This document shows, piece after piece, positions 17,301 to 26,902 of a stretch of 64,000 nt of DNA. Every line of letters begins with the position of its first letter. The first letter of the stretch is position 1. The stretch is from Actinobacillus vicugnae (GTDB lineage: Bacteria > Pseudomonadota > Gammaproteobacteria > Enterobacterales > Pasteurellaceae), in the NCBI RefSeq assembly GCF_901687125.1, contig NZ_CABFJY010000049.1, positions 35,426-99,425 of the forward strand, given 5' to 3'. The notes under the pieces are model-generated. The model made no database searches. It saw only the letters and a program-made list of their open reading frames with translations, and was not told the origin of the DNA. The position numbers and the translations under genes were made by a program.

Positions 17301-20300
17301 GTCTTTACCGTTTACTGCAATTGCACCGTTACCATCTTTGCCGTTGATTGATACTGCATCTTGACCATTTTCGCCTTTAATGCTGATACCATCTTTACCA
17401 TTGATAGAAACGCCATCTTTGCCGTTTTCACCTTTAACCGTAATCACACCAGGCTCTTTATCATTACCTACTGTTACCTTGTTGGTTAAATCAAAGGTTA
17501 CGTTATTGCCTTCTTTAGTGATAACGATGTTGCCATCTTTATTCGCTAAATCTACAGTCGCATTTGGTGTTACTGTGGTTAAATTAGAACCATTAGCGGT
17601 TAATTTCCAGCCTGCATTTGCAGTTGCGTTTACACGCTCTAATTGGTCTTTATTTACTGCGTCTTTGCCATCTTTACCGTCAGCTACATTAGTAATACGA
17701 CCGTCATCTTTAAATGATACGCCGTCTTTACCATCTGCACCTCTGATAGTTAAGCCGTCTTTACCATCAGCACCACGAGTACCAACGATAGACATGCCGT
17801 CTTTACCATCTTTCGCAAATTTAACTTCTGCATCCTTGCCGTCTTTGCCATCTACTGTGATACCAGAGAAGGTTGGACGTTCAGCAATTACGATATTTAA
17901 GCCTTTATCGTTTTCACGAACACCTACGTTACGATCAGAGGCTGCATTTAAGCCAGCTTCAGTGTTGATACCACCTTTAATCGCTAATGTATCGTTAAGT
18001 TTCTTAGCAACAACTTTTCCATCGTTACCTACGAAGTTTAAGCCATCGTTAAGTGTTGCAACTTCTTCTTTCTCGCCGTTTGGTTTTTCGTAAACGATAC
18101 GTGTTTTGCTTTCGCCATTTGCACCATCGTTGCCGTCAAGACCTTTAGCACCTTGCGCTACAGTAATATTTGCGCTTGCATTTTTACCATCTTTGCCTGG
18201 TGCGCCAGTTAAGCCGATTGAACCATCTTTACCGTTTAAGGTTACACCAGTTGTACCATCAGCACCTTTCACGCCGATTGAACCGTCTTTACCATCCTTG
18301 CCGTCTTTACCTGGGCCCCCCACAGTTAAGTTACTGTTAAAGCCGAAGGTTACGTTATTACCATCCTTAGTAATAATGATGTTGCCATCTTTATTCGCTA
18401 AATCTACAGTCGCATTTGGTGTTACTGTTGATTCGTTTGTACCGTTGTTGGTTAATTTCCAACCTGCATTTGCAGTTGCATTAACTTTTTCTAATTGGTC
18501 TACGTTTACAGCGTCTGTACCGTTTAAGCCCGCTTTAACATTTGTAATAGTGTTATTACCGTTGTTTAAGCCCTTATCAGTTAAGCTTACTGTATCACCT
18601 GCTTTAGGTGTAATCGTTACACCATTACCGCCGATAATTGTGTTGTTGCCTGCTGCATCTGTAAAGTTAGCACTTGTTAAATCCGTTAACACTTTAGCCA
18701 TCTTAATGATTAGCTCGCCACCTTCATTGTCAACACGTAAGTTCTTATCGGTCACTTCAGCAGTTGAAGTTAAGTTACCTTTAATTGCTAATGTGTCGTT
18801 AAGTTTCTTAGCAATTGAAGTACCTTTATCGCCTACGAAATGTAAGCCGTCATTTAAGGTTGCAACTTCTTCTTTATCACCGTTCGGTTTTTCGTAAACG
18901 ATACGAGTTTTGCTTTCGCCGTCTTTACCATCGTTGCCATCAATGCCTTTCGCACCTTTTTCAACTTTGATAGACGCTTGACCATCTGCACCATCTTTAC
19001 CATCTTTGCCGTTTACACCGTCAATGCCGTTAAACACGATTGCATCTTTAGTAATGGTTGTACCGTTTTTACCGTCAGCACCTTTAACGCCGATAGTACC
19101 GTCTTTACCGTCCTTACCGTTTACAACTACGTCACCAGCTAATGCTACTTCTAATGATTTATCCGTTACATTTGAAGTAACTGTTACGCCGTCTTTACCT
19201 TTAATTTGGATCGTTTTACCTAAGTCTTGTTTAACTTCAGTACCGTTATCGTCTTTTAAGCCAAAGCCGTCAGTTGTAATGTTTTTAACAGTTTCTTTTA
19301 AGTCACCAACGTTTACTGCATTTGTTGAAGTTGCGTTAGCAAGATCTGTAGTTTTACCTGTTGCATCAGTTAAACCGCTTGTTACATTGGTAATTTGGTT
19401 ATTACCGTTGTTTAAACCTTTATCAGTTAAGCTTACGGTGTTTTCAGGTTTATCCGTAGAGATAGTCACACCATCTTTACCTACTACCGTCTTATCTGTT
19501 GCAGTGTTACCAAATGTTGCTGTTGTTAAGTTAGCTAAGTTTTGTGCTAATTTCACAACTAATTCACCATTTTGGCTATCTACACGTACGTTTTCAGAGT
19601 TGGCTGCTGCATCATTTGCTAATGTACCTTTAATAGTTAAGGTTTCATTGAGTTTCTTAGCAACTTTCTCACCTTGGTTACCGATAAAGTTTAAGCCATC
19701 GTTAAGTGTTGCAACTTCTTCAGTTACAGGTTTACCGTCTGGCGTTGTTGTGTTGTAAACGATACGAGTTTTGGTTTCGCCATCTTTACCATCAACACCT
19801 GGTTTACCTTGCGCTACAGTAATTGTTGCTTTTGCATCTTTACCGTCTTTGCCTGGTGCGCCAGTTAAGCCGATTGAACCATCTTTACCATTGATAGCAA
19901 CGCCGTCTTTGCCGTTTTCGCCTTTAACAGTGATTGTTCCTGGTTTTTCATTGTCACCGATAGTTACCGTGCTGTTTAAGCCAATTTGTAGTGCCTTACC
20001 ATTGCCATCCGTAACAACTGTTGCATTTACACCATCTTTACCAGTAACTTTGATTGAAGTACCTAAATCCTGTTTAACTTCGTTACCCGCAGAATCTTTA
20101 AGACCGAAACCGCCTGTTGTTGCATTGGTTAATTCTTTAACCGTATCTTTTAAGTCACCAACGTTTACTGCATTTGTTAATGTTGTACCGTTAGCATCTT
20201 TTAATGCAACTTTAGTGCCATTGTTATCAACTAAACCGCTTGAAACATTTGTAATAGTGTTATTACCGTTGTTTAAGCCTTTATCAGTTACGCTTACGGT

Positions 20301-23300
20301 CTTAGTTGCATCCGCACCTTTGATAGTTACGCCATCTTTGTTAATTACAAGTTGGTCATTAGTATCGTTACCAAAGGTTGCTGTCGTTAAGTTAGTTAAG
20401 TTTTGCGCTAATTTAACGATTAAATTACCACTTACGTTATCAACACGGATATTTTCCGCTGTTGCATTCGATTCGTTTGCTAACGCACCTTTAATAGTTA
20501 AGGTTTCATTTAATTTCTTAGCGACTGCACCGCCTGTATTACCCACAAAGCTTAAGCCGTCATTTAAGGTAGAAACGTTGTGTTTAGTGCCGTTAGGATC
20601 TGTGTAAACGATACGGGTCATGCCGTCTGTACCATTTGCACCATCTTTCCCATCAACACCCACAGGGCCTTTTTCTACAGTAATTGTAGCTGTTGCTGAT
20701 TTACCATCTGCACCACGAGGGCCTGTTAAGCCAATTGAACCGTCTTTACCGTTAAGAACAACTGCTGAGCCATCTTTACCGTTTACGCCAATAGAACCGT
20801 CTTTACCGTCTTTACCACCAACTGTTAAGTTGCTGTTTAATGCGAAAGTAACGTTATTTTTATCTTTAGTAATAACGATGTTGCCATCTTTATTTGCTAA
20901 ATCTACCGTTGCATTAGGAGCTACATTTGAGCTACTTGTGCCATTAACCGTTAAGTTCCAGCCTGCATTTGCTACCGAACTAACTTCTTTTAATTGATCA
21001 ACGTTTACTGCATCAGTACCGTTTACACCTCTTGCAACATTAGTAATAGTGTTATTACCGTTGTTTAAACCTTTATCAGTTAAGCTAACAGTCTTAGTTG
21101 CATCACCACCGTTAGGAGTGATTGTTACACCATTACCACCGATTGTTGTGTTGCTGTTTGTTGATGTGAAAGTTGCGTTAGTTAAATCTTTTAACTCTTT
21201 CGCCATCTTGATGATTAATTCATCACCTTCATTATCAACACGTAAGTTTTTATCGGTTACGTTAGCTGACTCAGTTAAGTTACCTTTAATAGCCAAAGTT
21301 TCATTTAGTTTCTTAGCGATTACTTTGCCTTTATCACCAACGAATTTTAAGCCATCGTTAAGTGTTGCAACTTCTTCTCTAACTGTTTTACCGTCTGAAG
21401 TTGTTGTGTTGTAAACAATACGAGTTTTAGTTTCGCCTGGCTGACCATCAAGACCTGGTTTATCATTTGCCACAGTGATATTTGCACTTGCACCTGGTTT
21501 ACCATCAGCACCTGCTGGACCTGTTAAGCCAATTGAGCCATCTTTACCATTTAACGTTACGCCAGATTGACCATCAGCACCTTTAACGCCGATTTGACCA
21601 TCTTTACCGTTAGTGCCATTTACACCATCTTTCCCACCGATAGTTAAATCGTTGTTTAATGCAAAGGTTACATTACCGTTCTCTTTAGTAATAACGATGT
21701 TACCATCTTTATTATTTAAGCTAACTGTTGCATTAGGCGTAACTTTAGTTGCATCTGTAGAGTTGTTATTTACTTCTAAATTCCAACCTGCTTTCGCAGT
21801 TGCATTTACTTTTTCTAATTGGCTTACATTTACTGCATCAGTTTGGTTTACACCTGCAGCAACATTAGTAATGGTATTACCGCCATTATTTAAACCATTG
21901 TTAGTTAAGCTAACTGTTTTAGCCGTATCACCTGTTGATGGAGTAATAGTTACACCACTGCCATTAATAACAGTATTACCATTGTTACCAGCACCGTTAG
22001 TAAATGTCGCATTCGTTAAATCTTTTAACGTTTTCGCTAATTTAACGGTTAATAATGAACCATCTTTATTACCAACAACGCCAATATTGTTATCAGATAA
22101 GTTAGCTTGATCAGCACCACCAACTACACTTAATGTTGCACCTAAATCACGGTGAACAACTTCGCCCTTATTGTCACCAACAAAGTTTAAGCCTTTAGTC
22201 GTTAACTCATTACCTAAGTTAGTAATGTTATTTTTTAACGTGTTGTGTGAAGACTGTAATTGATCTTCAGTTGCAGCTTGACCAGAAACAATATTGTTTG
22301 GATCAAAAGTTTTATTCGTTAAGCCACCAATAGTACCGTTTGTGCCATCAATTGTTACTGCTTTATCACCAGTACCAACTTTAACCGTATTATTTAAGCC
22401 AAATGTAACGTTGTTATCATTTGCAGTTTTGCTGATAACGATATTACCATCTGTGTTATTTAAACTCACTGTTGCATTAGGTTTTACAGTTGAACCATTC
22501 GCATGATTTGCCTGTAAGCTCCAACCCGCATTTGCAGTTGCATTAACTTTATTTAACTGATTAACGTTTACCGCATCAGTACCAGCTACACCTTCAGAAA
22601 CGTTAGTAATAGTATTACCGCCGTTGTTTAAGCCATTGTTAGTTAAGCTAACTTCTGTTTTACCTGGTGCAGCTTTAATGGTTACACCACCATTATTAAC
22701 CGTAGTGTTGCCTGTGGTTACAGAACCTTTATCGCTAAGATCTAACGTATTGTTTAAATTAACTTTAACTTTACCGTTATCAACCGTGGTATTGATATTT
22801 TTATTACCACCAATAACTTCGATCTTATCGCCTAATTGTTTAGTAACATTATTACCATCTTCAGCTTTTAAACCAAAGCCACCATTAACTCTAGTTTCTA
22901 AGTTCGTTACATTTTGGTTTGTTGCATATAATTGACTACCGTTAACCGCATCTTTGCTATCAGCTGATAAAGTACCGTTTGCTACGCCTTTAACAACGTT
23001 ATCGCCCATATTAATGGTTGCGCCTTTATTTACAGTTAAACCATTATTTGCTGTAACATTATCAAAAGTCACATTTTTCTTAGTTGCAATTACAACTGAC
23101 TTATTATCTGCAATTGATACATTGATATTATCACCAGCCACAAAGTTAGCTACATTGCTTGTTGGAGTAACATTTTTAGCTTTTACACCACCAACTTGTA
23201 ATTCCCAACCTGCTTGAACCGTAGTATTTAAGCTGTTAATGCTATTTGTGTTGTTCGTTACATTTTGGTTAGTTGCGTATAATTGGCTGCCGTTTACTGC

Positions 23301-26054
23301 ATCTTTGCTATTTGCGTTAACATCACCTGCTGTTACATTAGTGATTTTCTTATCACCAGCGTTAATGCCTTCTTTCGTTACAGAAGGACCACCAGTGATC
23401 GTTAAACCATCATTATTAATAGTGGTATCACCCATTTTCACTGAGCCACTATTAGTAAGGTTTAAAGTGTTGTTTAAATTAATCGCAATTTTGCCATCTT
23501 TAACAGTGGTATTAATATTGCTATTGCCACCTACAACAGAAACATTTTCACCTAACTTCTTATTAACTACTTTATTATCTTCAGCTTGTAAGCCAAAGCC
23601 TTTTGCGATGGTATTTGTATTGTTAGTAATATTTTGCGTGTTATTCGCAATATTATTTGCATTGTTAGTAATATTTTGCGTATTACCTTCAATTTTTTTA
23701 GTGTTATTAGCGATATTTTGTGTGTTATTGCTTACTGTATCTTTAAATTTCTGAGCAATATCCACTTGAACACTTGTTCCAGTTACAGTGGTATTTACAT
23801 AACCTTCTGTACCGATAATATCAAAACGTTTTGTTGTTTGATTTACTTTGATACCGTCAGCTTGGTGGTTTACATCAGCACCAACAGTAAATTCTTGCAT
23901 TGCAGAATCAGCTTTTTTCAATGATTCTTTTACTTTGTCTGCTAATTTAAATGCAACTTCGCCATTTTTCGCTGTAGTAACGATTTCATCTGTAGTACCA
24001 GCAAACTTAATCGGATCACTTAATTTATTCGTGCCATTACCCGTATCACCTGCATAGCTCACATTTGCATTTACTTTTAAGTCGTAAACTTTTGCACCAT
24101 CGTTAGTAGTAGAATTAGTAATAGTCACTGAACCATCATTAGATGTAACTTGTGTACGACCGTTATCTACATATTTTTTAGTCGTAGCATCGTTATCTGC
24201 TGTTGGAGTTCCAACATTAGTTACACGGTTACCACCCATATCAATAGTAGCACCAGGTTTCACAGTGAAATTATTTACCGTAGTACCGCCAGTTACAGCT
24301 AAATCGCTTGCATTTACCGTTGTAGCATTAACTTTATCTGATTTAACGTTAGTAAATGTCACATCGTCTTTAGTTGCAATCGTTAAGTTTTGGTCTTGTT
24401 GAGTTAATTTAACATTTTTACCTGCGATAAATTTAACAGTTTCACCATTAATTACGTTTGCATTCGAAGTACCAGAAACTTCGCCACCATCTACATTACC
24501 TGTAGTTACATTCCAACCTTTATTAATTTCAGTTACAACAGCATAAAGTTGGCTACCATTGATTGCATCAGTTGAGTTTGCTAATACACGACCAGCACCT
24601 AAGTCTGTAATTGTACGAACTACTGTGCCTGCACGTTCTTGGTCATTATCATAGCCACTACCAATACTTACTGTACCTTTAGCTTGCTTGCCTGCAAATT
24701 CATATTTATGACCATTGATAGTCATATTTGCTTGACCACCAATTTCATCAGCATAAGAATCTGAACCTAACGATACAGAATTCTCAACAGTTACACTTGA
24801 ATTTGCTCCAATAGCAAGAGAATGATTAGCTTTTGCTTTAGCGTCTTCACCAATTGCCATTGAACGATTATGGGTAGCGGTCGAATTTGTACCAATTGTT
24901 ACAACTCGATCATGTCCTGCTGTTGCATTTGTACCAAATGCTACTGATTGATTTCCTACAGCAGTAGCATTAAAAGCAAATGCAACAGATTCTTCGCCTT
25001 TAGCACTTGCATTATTACCAAAAGCAACTGCCTTATCTTTTACCGCTGTTGCATTATTACCAAAAGCAATTGCTTTTTTAGCTTGGCTAGATGGAGTTGT
25101 TTCGTTATTAGATGTAGTAAAAGTACCTGTAGTAGCGTTAGAACCGACAGCAAAAGAATCATCTCCACTTGTTTTTGCACCAGATCCCAATGCCATTGAA
25201 CGATCACCATTTGTTTGTGTACGATTTACCGCATCATAGCTGGTTCTTCTCGCCTCATAACCATTTGTAGCATCGTAGGTTGTTGGAGATACGCTACCAA
25301 TAGCAATAGATTGATTACCAAATGCGGTTGCTGAAGACCCCATTGCAAAACTTGAGTTCCCTTTTGCATAAGAAACCGAACCAATCGCTACTGAATAATC
25401 ACCTGTTGCAGCCGATTGGCGCATCATTGCTAATGAGTTAAAGCCACTTGCACGAGATGAAGTACCTAATGCCATAGCACCAACATCAGTAGCCTGAGAT
25501 AAAGCACCAAGTGCAACAGATAAGCCACCAGTTGATCTAGAATAGTCACCTATTGCAATACCATTTGAACCACCTTTACCTGTTGTTGCAATTGCATCAG
25601 TATGGCAACCGATAGCAATACCATGAACATATTTATTACTATCATATAAGCTACCTGATTCAGCAGATTCTTTGCTAGTAGCATTTTCATAAGATAGACT
25701 TCCAGGATTATAATAATTATAGGCACGAGTCCCATCGTCTATTGATGAAGGGTATCTTCCACCAATAACCATTGAAGTATTAGCTTTCGCAGTATCACTT
25801 TGCACAGTTCCATTTTCTGCACTGCTAATAGCCACAATCGCATTTGCCTCCATTGGCGCAAATGAACCAATTACAATAGTACTAGCGGCGGCAACTTGAA
25901 GAGCGGCAGCAACGGCTACCGCTGCTGTTTTATTAGATAGGTCTTTAACGTCCGAGACAGTAGAGGCTGCTTTGCCTTTACTACGGGCGAGTTCAGACAC
26001 GACAACAAGCGAATTTGTTACCGTGCTCCAAACCACTTTATAAATGTGGTTCAT
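14328..26054 (-). CDS. Giant trimeric autotransporter adhesin with collagen-like modules
   Basis: 3,908 residues in one intact frame; a surface adhesin (type Vc secretion, YadA/Hia family). Residues 1-25 are the extended signal peptide region (MNHIYKVVWS...), with cleavage expected after ANA near 72. Residues 90-460 are YadA-like head repeats (AIG/ALG-x-x-S/A-x-A units). Near 470-520 comes the first neck motif ('DAINGSQLYAV'), then stalk repeats with Trp-ring ('NKGWNV') and 'DAVNGSQLYA' units. About 1400-3350 holds seven long modules with Gly-X-Y collagen-like runs (GKDGKDG, GPAGADGKPG), each carrying TRIVY...TLNDGL. The last ~75 residues form the beta-barrel anchor ('AVAGGAYSGASAVAVGYSRA', ending in Trp). 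Asn-X-Thr sequons are exceptionally dense. AGGAG precedes the ATG. Repeat assembly errors are possible in so repetitive a gene. Confidence 0.96.
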   Translation of the reverse strand: MNHIYKVVWSTVTNSLVVVSELARSKGKAASTVSDVKDLSNKTAAVAVAAALQVAAASTIVIGSFAPMEANAIVAISSAENGTVQSDTAKANTSMVIGGRYPSSIDDGTRAYNYYNPGSLSYENATSKESAESGSLYDSNKYVHGIAIGCHTDAIATTGKGGSNGIAIGDYSRSTGGLSVALGALSQATDVGAMALGTSSRASGFNSLAMMRQSAATGDYSVAIGSVSYAKGNSSFAMGSSATAFGNQSIAIGSVSPTTYDATNGYEARRTSYDAVNRTQTNGDRSMALGSGAKTSGDDSFAVGSNATTGTFTTSNNETTPSSQAKKAIAFGNNATAVKDKAVAFGNNASAKGEESVAFAFNATAVGNQSVAFGTNATAGHDRVVTIGTNSTATHNRSMAIGEDAKAKANHSLAIGANSSVTVENSVSLGSDSYADEIGGQANMTINGHKYEFAGKQAKGTVSIGSGYDNDQERAGTVVRTITDLGAGRVLANSTDAINGSQLYAVVTEINKGWNVTTGNVDGGEVSGTSNANVINGETVKFIAGKNVKLTQQDQNLTIATKDDVTFTNVKSDKVNATTVNASDLAVTGGTTVNNFTVKPGATIDMGGNRVTNVGTPTADNDATTKKYVDNGRTQVTSNDGSVTITNSTTNDGAKVYDLKVNANVSYAGDTGNGTNKLSDPIKFAGTTDEIVTTAKNGEVAFKLADKVKESLKKADSAMQEFTVGADVNHQADGIKVNQTTKRFDIIGTEGYVNTTVTGTSVQVDIAQKFKDTVSNNTQNIANNTKKIEGNTQNITNNANNIANNTQNITNNTNTIAKGFGLQAEDNKVVNKKLGENVSVVGGNSNINTTVKDGKIAINLNNTLNLTNSGSVKMGDTTINNDGLTITGGPSVTKEGINAGDKKITNVTAGDVNANSKDAVNGSQLYATNQNVTNNTNSINSLNTTVQAGWELQVGGVKAKNVTPTSNVANFVAGDNINVSIADNKSVVIATKKNVTFDNVTANNGLTVNKGATINMGDNVVKGVANGTLSADSKDAVNGSQLYATNQNVTNLETRVNGGFGLKAEDGNNVTKQLGDKIEVIGGNKNINTTVDNGKVKVNLNNTLDLSDKGSVTTGNTTVNNGGVTIKAAPGKTEVSLTNNGLNNGGNTITNVSEGVAGTDAVNVNQLNKVNATANAGWSLQANHANGSTVKPNATVSLNNTDGNIVISKTANDNNVTFGLNNTVKVGTGDKAVTIDGTNGTIGGLTNKTFDPNNIVSGQAATEDQLQSSHNTLKNNITNLGNELTTKGLNFVGDNKGEVVHRDLGATLSVVGGADQANLSDNNIGVVGNKDGSLLTVKLAKTLKDLTNATFTNGAGNNGNTVINGSGVTITPSTGDTAKTVSLTNNGLNNGGNTITNVAAGVNQTDAVNVSQLEKVNATAKAGWNLEVNNNSTDATKVTPNATVSLNNKDGNIVITKENGNVTFALNNDLTIGGKDGVNGTNGKDGQIGVKGADGQSGVTLNGKDGSIGLTGPAGADGKPGASANITVANDKPGLDGQPGETKTRIVYNTTTSDGKTVREEVATLNDGLKFVGDKGKVIAKKLNETLAIKGNLTESANVTDKNLRVDNEGDELIIKMAKELKDLTNATFTSTNSNTTIGGNGVTITPNGGDATKTVSLTDKGLNNGNNTITNVARGVNGTDAVNVDQLKEVSSVANAGWNLTVNGTSSSNVAPNATVDLANKDGNIVITKDKNNVTFALNSNLTVGGKDGKDGSIGVNGKDGSAVVLNGKDGSIGLTGPRGADGKSATATITVEKGPVGVDGKDGANGTDGMTRIVYTDPNGTKHNVSTLNDGLSFVGNTGGAVAKKLNETLTIKGALANESNATAENIRVDNVSGNLIVKLAQNLTNLTTATFGNDTNDQLVINKDGVTIKGADATKTVSVTDKGLNNGNNTITNVSSGLVDNNGTKVALKDANGTTLTNAVNVGDLKDTVKELTNATTGGFGLKDSAGNEVKQDLGTSIKVTGKDGVNATVVTDGNGKALQIGLNSTVTIGDNEKPGTITVKGENGKDGVAINGKDGSIGLTGAPGKDGKDAKATITVAQGKPGVDGKDGETKTRIVYNTTTPDGKPVTEEVATLNDGLNFIGNQGEKVAKKLNETLTIKGTLANDAAANSENVRVDSQNGELVVKLAQNLANLTTATFGNTATDKTVVGKDGVTISTDKPENTVSLTDKGLNNGNNQITNVTSGLTDATGKTTDLANATSTNAVNVGDLKETVKNITTDGFGLKDDNGTEVKQDLGKTIQIKGKDGVTVTSNVTDKSLEVALAGDVVVNGKDGKDGTIGVKGADGKNGTTITKDAIVFNGIDGVNGKDGKDGADGQASIKVEKGAKGIDGNDGKDGESKTRIVYEKPNGDKEEVATLNDGLHFVGDKGTSIAKKLNDTLAIKGNLTSTAEVTDKNLRVDNEGGELIIKMAKVLTDLTSANFTDAAGNNTIIGGNGVTITPKAGDTVSLTDKGLNNGNNTITNVKAGLNGTDAVNVDQLEKVNATANAGWKLTNNGTNESTVTPNATVDLANKDGNIIITKDGNNVTFGFNSNLTVGGPGKDGKDGKDGSIGVKGADGTTGVTLNGKDGSIGLTGAPGKDGKNASANITVAQGAKGLDGNDGANGESKTRIVYEKPNGEKEEVATLNDGLNFVGNDGKVVAKKLNDTLAIKGGINTEAGLNAASDRNVGVRENDKGLNIVIAERPTFSGITVDGKDGKDAEVKFAKDGKDGMSIVGTRGADGKDGLTIRGADGKDGVSFKDDGRITNVADGKDGKDAVNKDQLERVNATANAGWKLTANGSNLTTVTPNATVDLANKDGNIVITKEGNNVTFDLTNKVTVGNDKEPGVITVKGENGKDGVSINGKDGISIKGENGQDAVSINGKDGNGAIAVNGKDGKTGVGLDGANGTIGINGKDGSNGTITVEKGPVGVDGTDGANGKDGMTRIVYTDANGTKHNVSTLNDGLSFVGDTGNPIAKKLNQTLTIKGNLDAAADVTDKNLRVDNVDGALIIKMAKSLTDLTNATFTSANSNTTIGGNGVTITPNTGNTVSLTDKGLNNGNNQITNVSSGLVERDGKTKVDLVNATGDVLNNAVNVGDLKDSVNNLTNATTGGFGLTDENGKDVKADLGKTVTVLGDGSVKTEVVEKDGKKALQIGLTSNVTVGNDKEPGVITVKGENGKDSVSINGKDGISIKGENGQDAVSINGKDGNGAIAVNGKDGKTGVGLDGANGTIGINGKDGSNGTITVAQGAKSIAGNDGKDGESKTRIVYEKPNGEKEEVATLNDGLTFVGNDGKVINKKLNETLAIKGNLSTSADTTANNLRVDNVNGDLIIKMAKSLKDLTDATFTSANSNTTIGGNGVTITPNTGNTVSLTDKGLDNGGNKVVNVAAGDVSATSTDAVNGSQLYAVSEVANKGWNIQTNGNASTNVKPGDTVNFANGNNIEINNDGTNVTVGLAKDVDLGKDGSIKAGDTVMNNDGVKVGDKVSLTKDGLTAGNVTISAETGISAGNKQITNVSSGLGGIELKDAKGDTLTNAANIGDLQTAISGVTDATKGGGFGLADDNGTEVKQSLGQTIQVKGDGNVKTNVTNGSLTVSLNKDVDLGKDGSLTAGGTKVSENGVSFADSLVNLTSNGLNNGGNKVTNVKAGEVSATSTDAVNGSQLYATNQNVTNVQNTVAKGWNIEAGTVEGSTGKVTGASKSNVAMGDTVGVKAGNNIEITQDGANIAIATSATPTFETVTVGKDGNTATVSTVQDQYGSAIKVAGADGKSETRINNVADGKADNDAVNVRQLKGVAQNVANIDNRVSKLDKRVRGIGANSAAASSLPQVMLPGKSMVAVAGGAYSGASAVAVGYSRASDNGKLILKVNGTANSAGHYSGGVGVGYQW
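16182..21425 (-). repeat. Seven-copy array of 800-960-bp modules in the adhesin
   Basis: The TRIVY codons mark each copy, starting at 16182, 17145, 18090, 18894, 19755, 20604 and 21411. Spacings are 963, 945, 804, 861, 849 and 807 bp, all multiples of three. Each module has the order: collagen-like run, TRIVY, TLNDGL, FVGN..KKLN(E/D)TL, NLR/NIRVDN, LTNATF, then a DKGLNNGNN(T/Q)ITNV neck. Gain or loss of a copy would keep the frame. Confidence 0.9.
16252..17452 (-). repeat. Near-identical direct repeat pair of about 235 bp
   Basis: Bases 16252-16486 and 17218-17452 differ at only a handful of positions, offset by 966 bp. They encode the collagen-like run containing GENGKD, GENGQDAV, NGKDGNGAIAV and GTIGINGKDGSNGTITV. 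Such long identity indicates recent duplication or gene conversion. Confidence 0.85.
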
Positions 26055-26101
26055 ACAATACTCCTAAAATTTAATAGATTTCATTCCATAATTTCCATAA
26101 T

Positions 26102-26228
26102 AATGAAAGCTTATTTTCTATACTTTCATTAAATTTTCTTTTTAATCTTCATGATTACAAAAGAAATCTTATGATTTTATCCCCCATAAGAATAGAGGTA
26201 TTATATATCTGTTGAATAAAAATACAAA
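26102..26228 (-). promoter_or_regulatory. Probable adhesin promoter and structured 5' leader
   Basis: On the minus strand TATAAT (26205-26200) lies about 150 nt before the ATG; the -35 candidate TTTGTA at 17-bp spacing is weak. The leader would contain AATGAAAG/CTTTCATT (26102-26109 with 26123-26130), an 8-bp hairpin, and a smaller CTTATG/CATAAG hairpin upstream of it. Confidence 0.4.
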
Positions 26229-26319
26229 TTAAATAAGTGAAGGAAATCTGACCAGAAAGTAACATTTACATTAAAGTAAATTTATTAATAAAAACTTACA
26301 ATCAAGCTAATAGACAAAA

Positions 26320-26341
26320 CTTTAGCAATCGATTGCTAAAG
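26320..26341. promoter_or_regulatory. 22-bp perfect palindrome upstream of the adhesin
   Basis: CTTTAGCAATC followed immediately by its reverse complement GATTGCTAAAG, no spacer. It is about 265 bp upstream of the adhesin start. Perfect symmetry without a loop fits a dimeric-regulator operator better than an RNA hairpin. The regulator is unknown. Confidence 0.5.
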
Positions 26342-26902
26342 CAATGAAAATCAACAAGCTACAAACATCTCAAAAGATTAAAGTTTATAAAATCGCCATT
26401 AAGGAAAGAAACAAACAATTTTAAATAACACTAATACAACTTATTTTTGGACAAGAAATATCAACATGCACATTATTTAATAATGCATTAAAATTTATTC
26501 TTAATTTCACGGAACTTTTATAAAAAAATGAAATCCAATGAAAATTTCAAAGAAAAAGCCATTTATTTTTAATCATGAAAAAATAAAAAAACGGATATTA
26601 CCTGATTAAAAATCATATAGAATTTGCTTAAAAATCAATGCACGCAAACGATAAAATCAAAAAAATCACCAAATAATGCTTAAATGTTATCACTCCAATC
26701 TTCTACTTTAGAAATTTAGAAAAAGAAGCTAACAGAAACTGGATAGCGATAAATAATTAGACTCAAGCGGTCAAATTTCCTCGAAATTTTACAATCTTCC
26801 CCTGCCTCTTAAAGGAAAGCGTACTCACGTCTAAAATAGCGCATTTGCAAACGCATCCTACACTCAACAGATTAAACAATATCCTCAGCTTGTACACCCT
26901 AA

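Noticed and set aside
15451..24057. Long open frames on the plus strand opposite the adhesin
   Set aside because: They mirror the adhesin's repetitive codon use (Asp, Gly, Lys, Asn, Thr codons read as Leu, Pro, Ser, Val on the other strand). No ribosome sites, no family resemblance.
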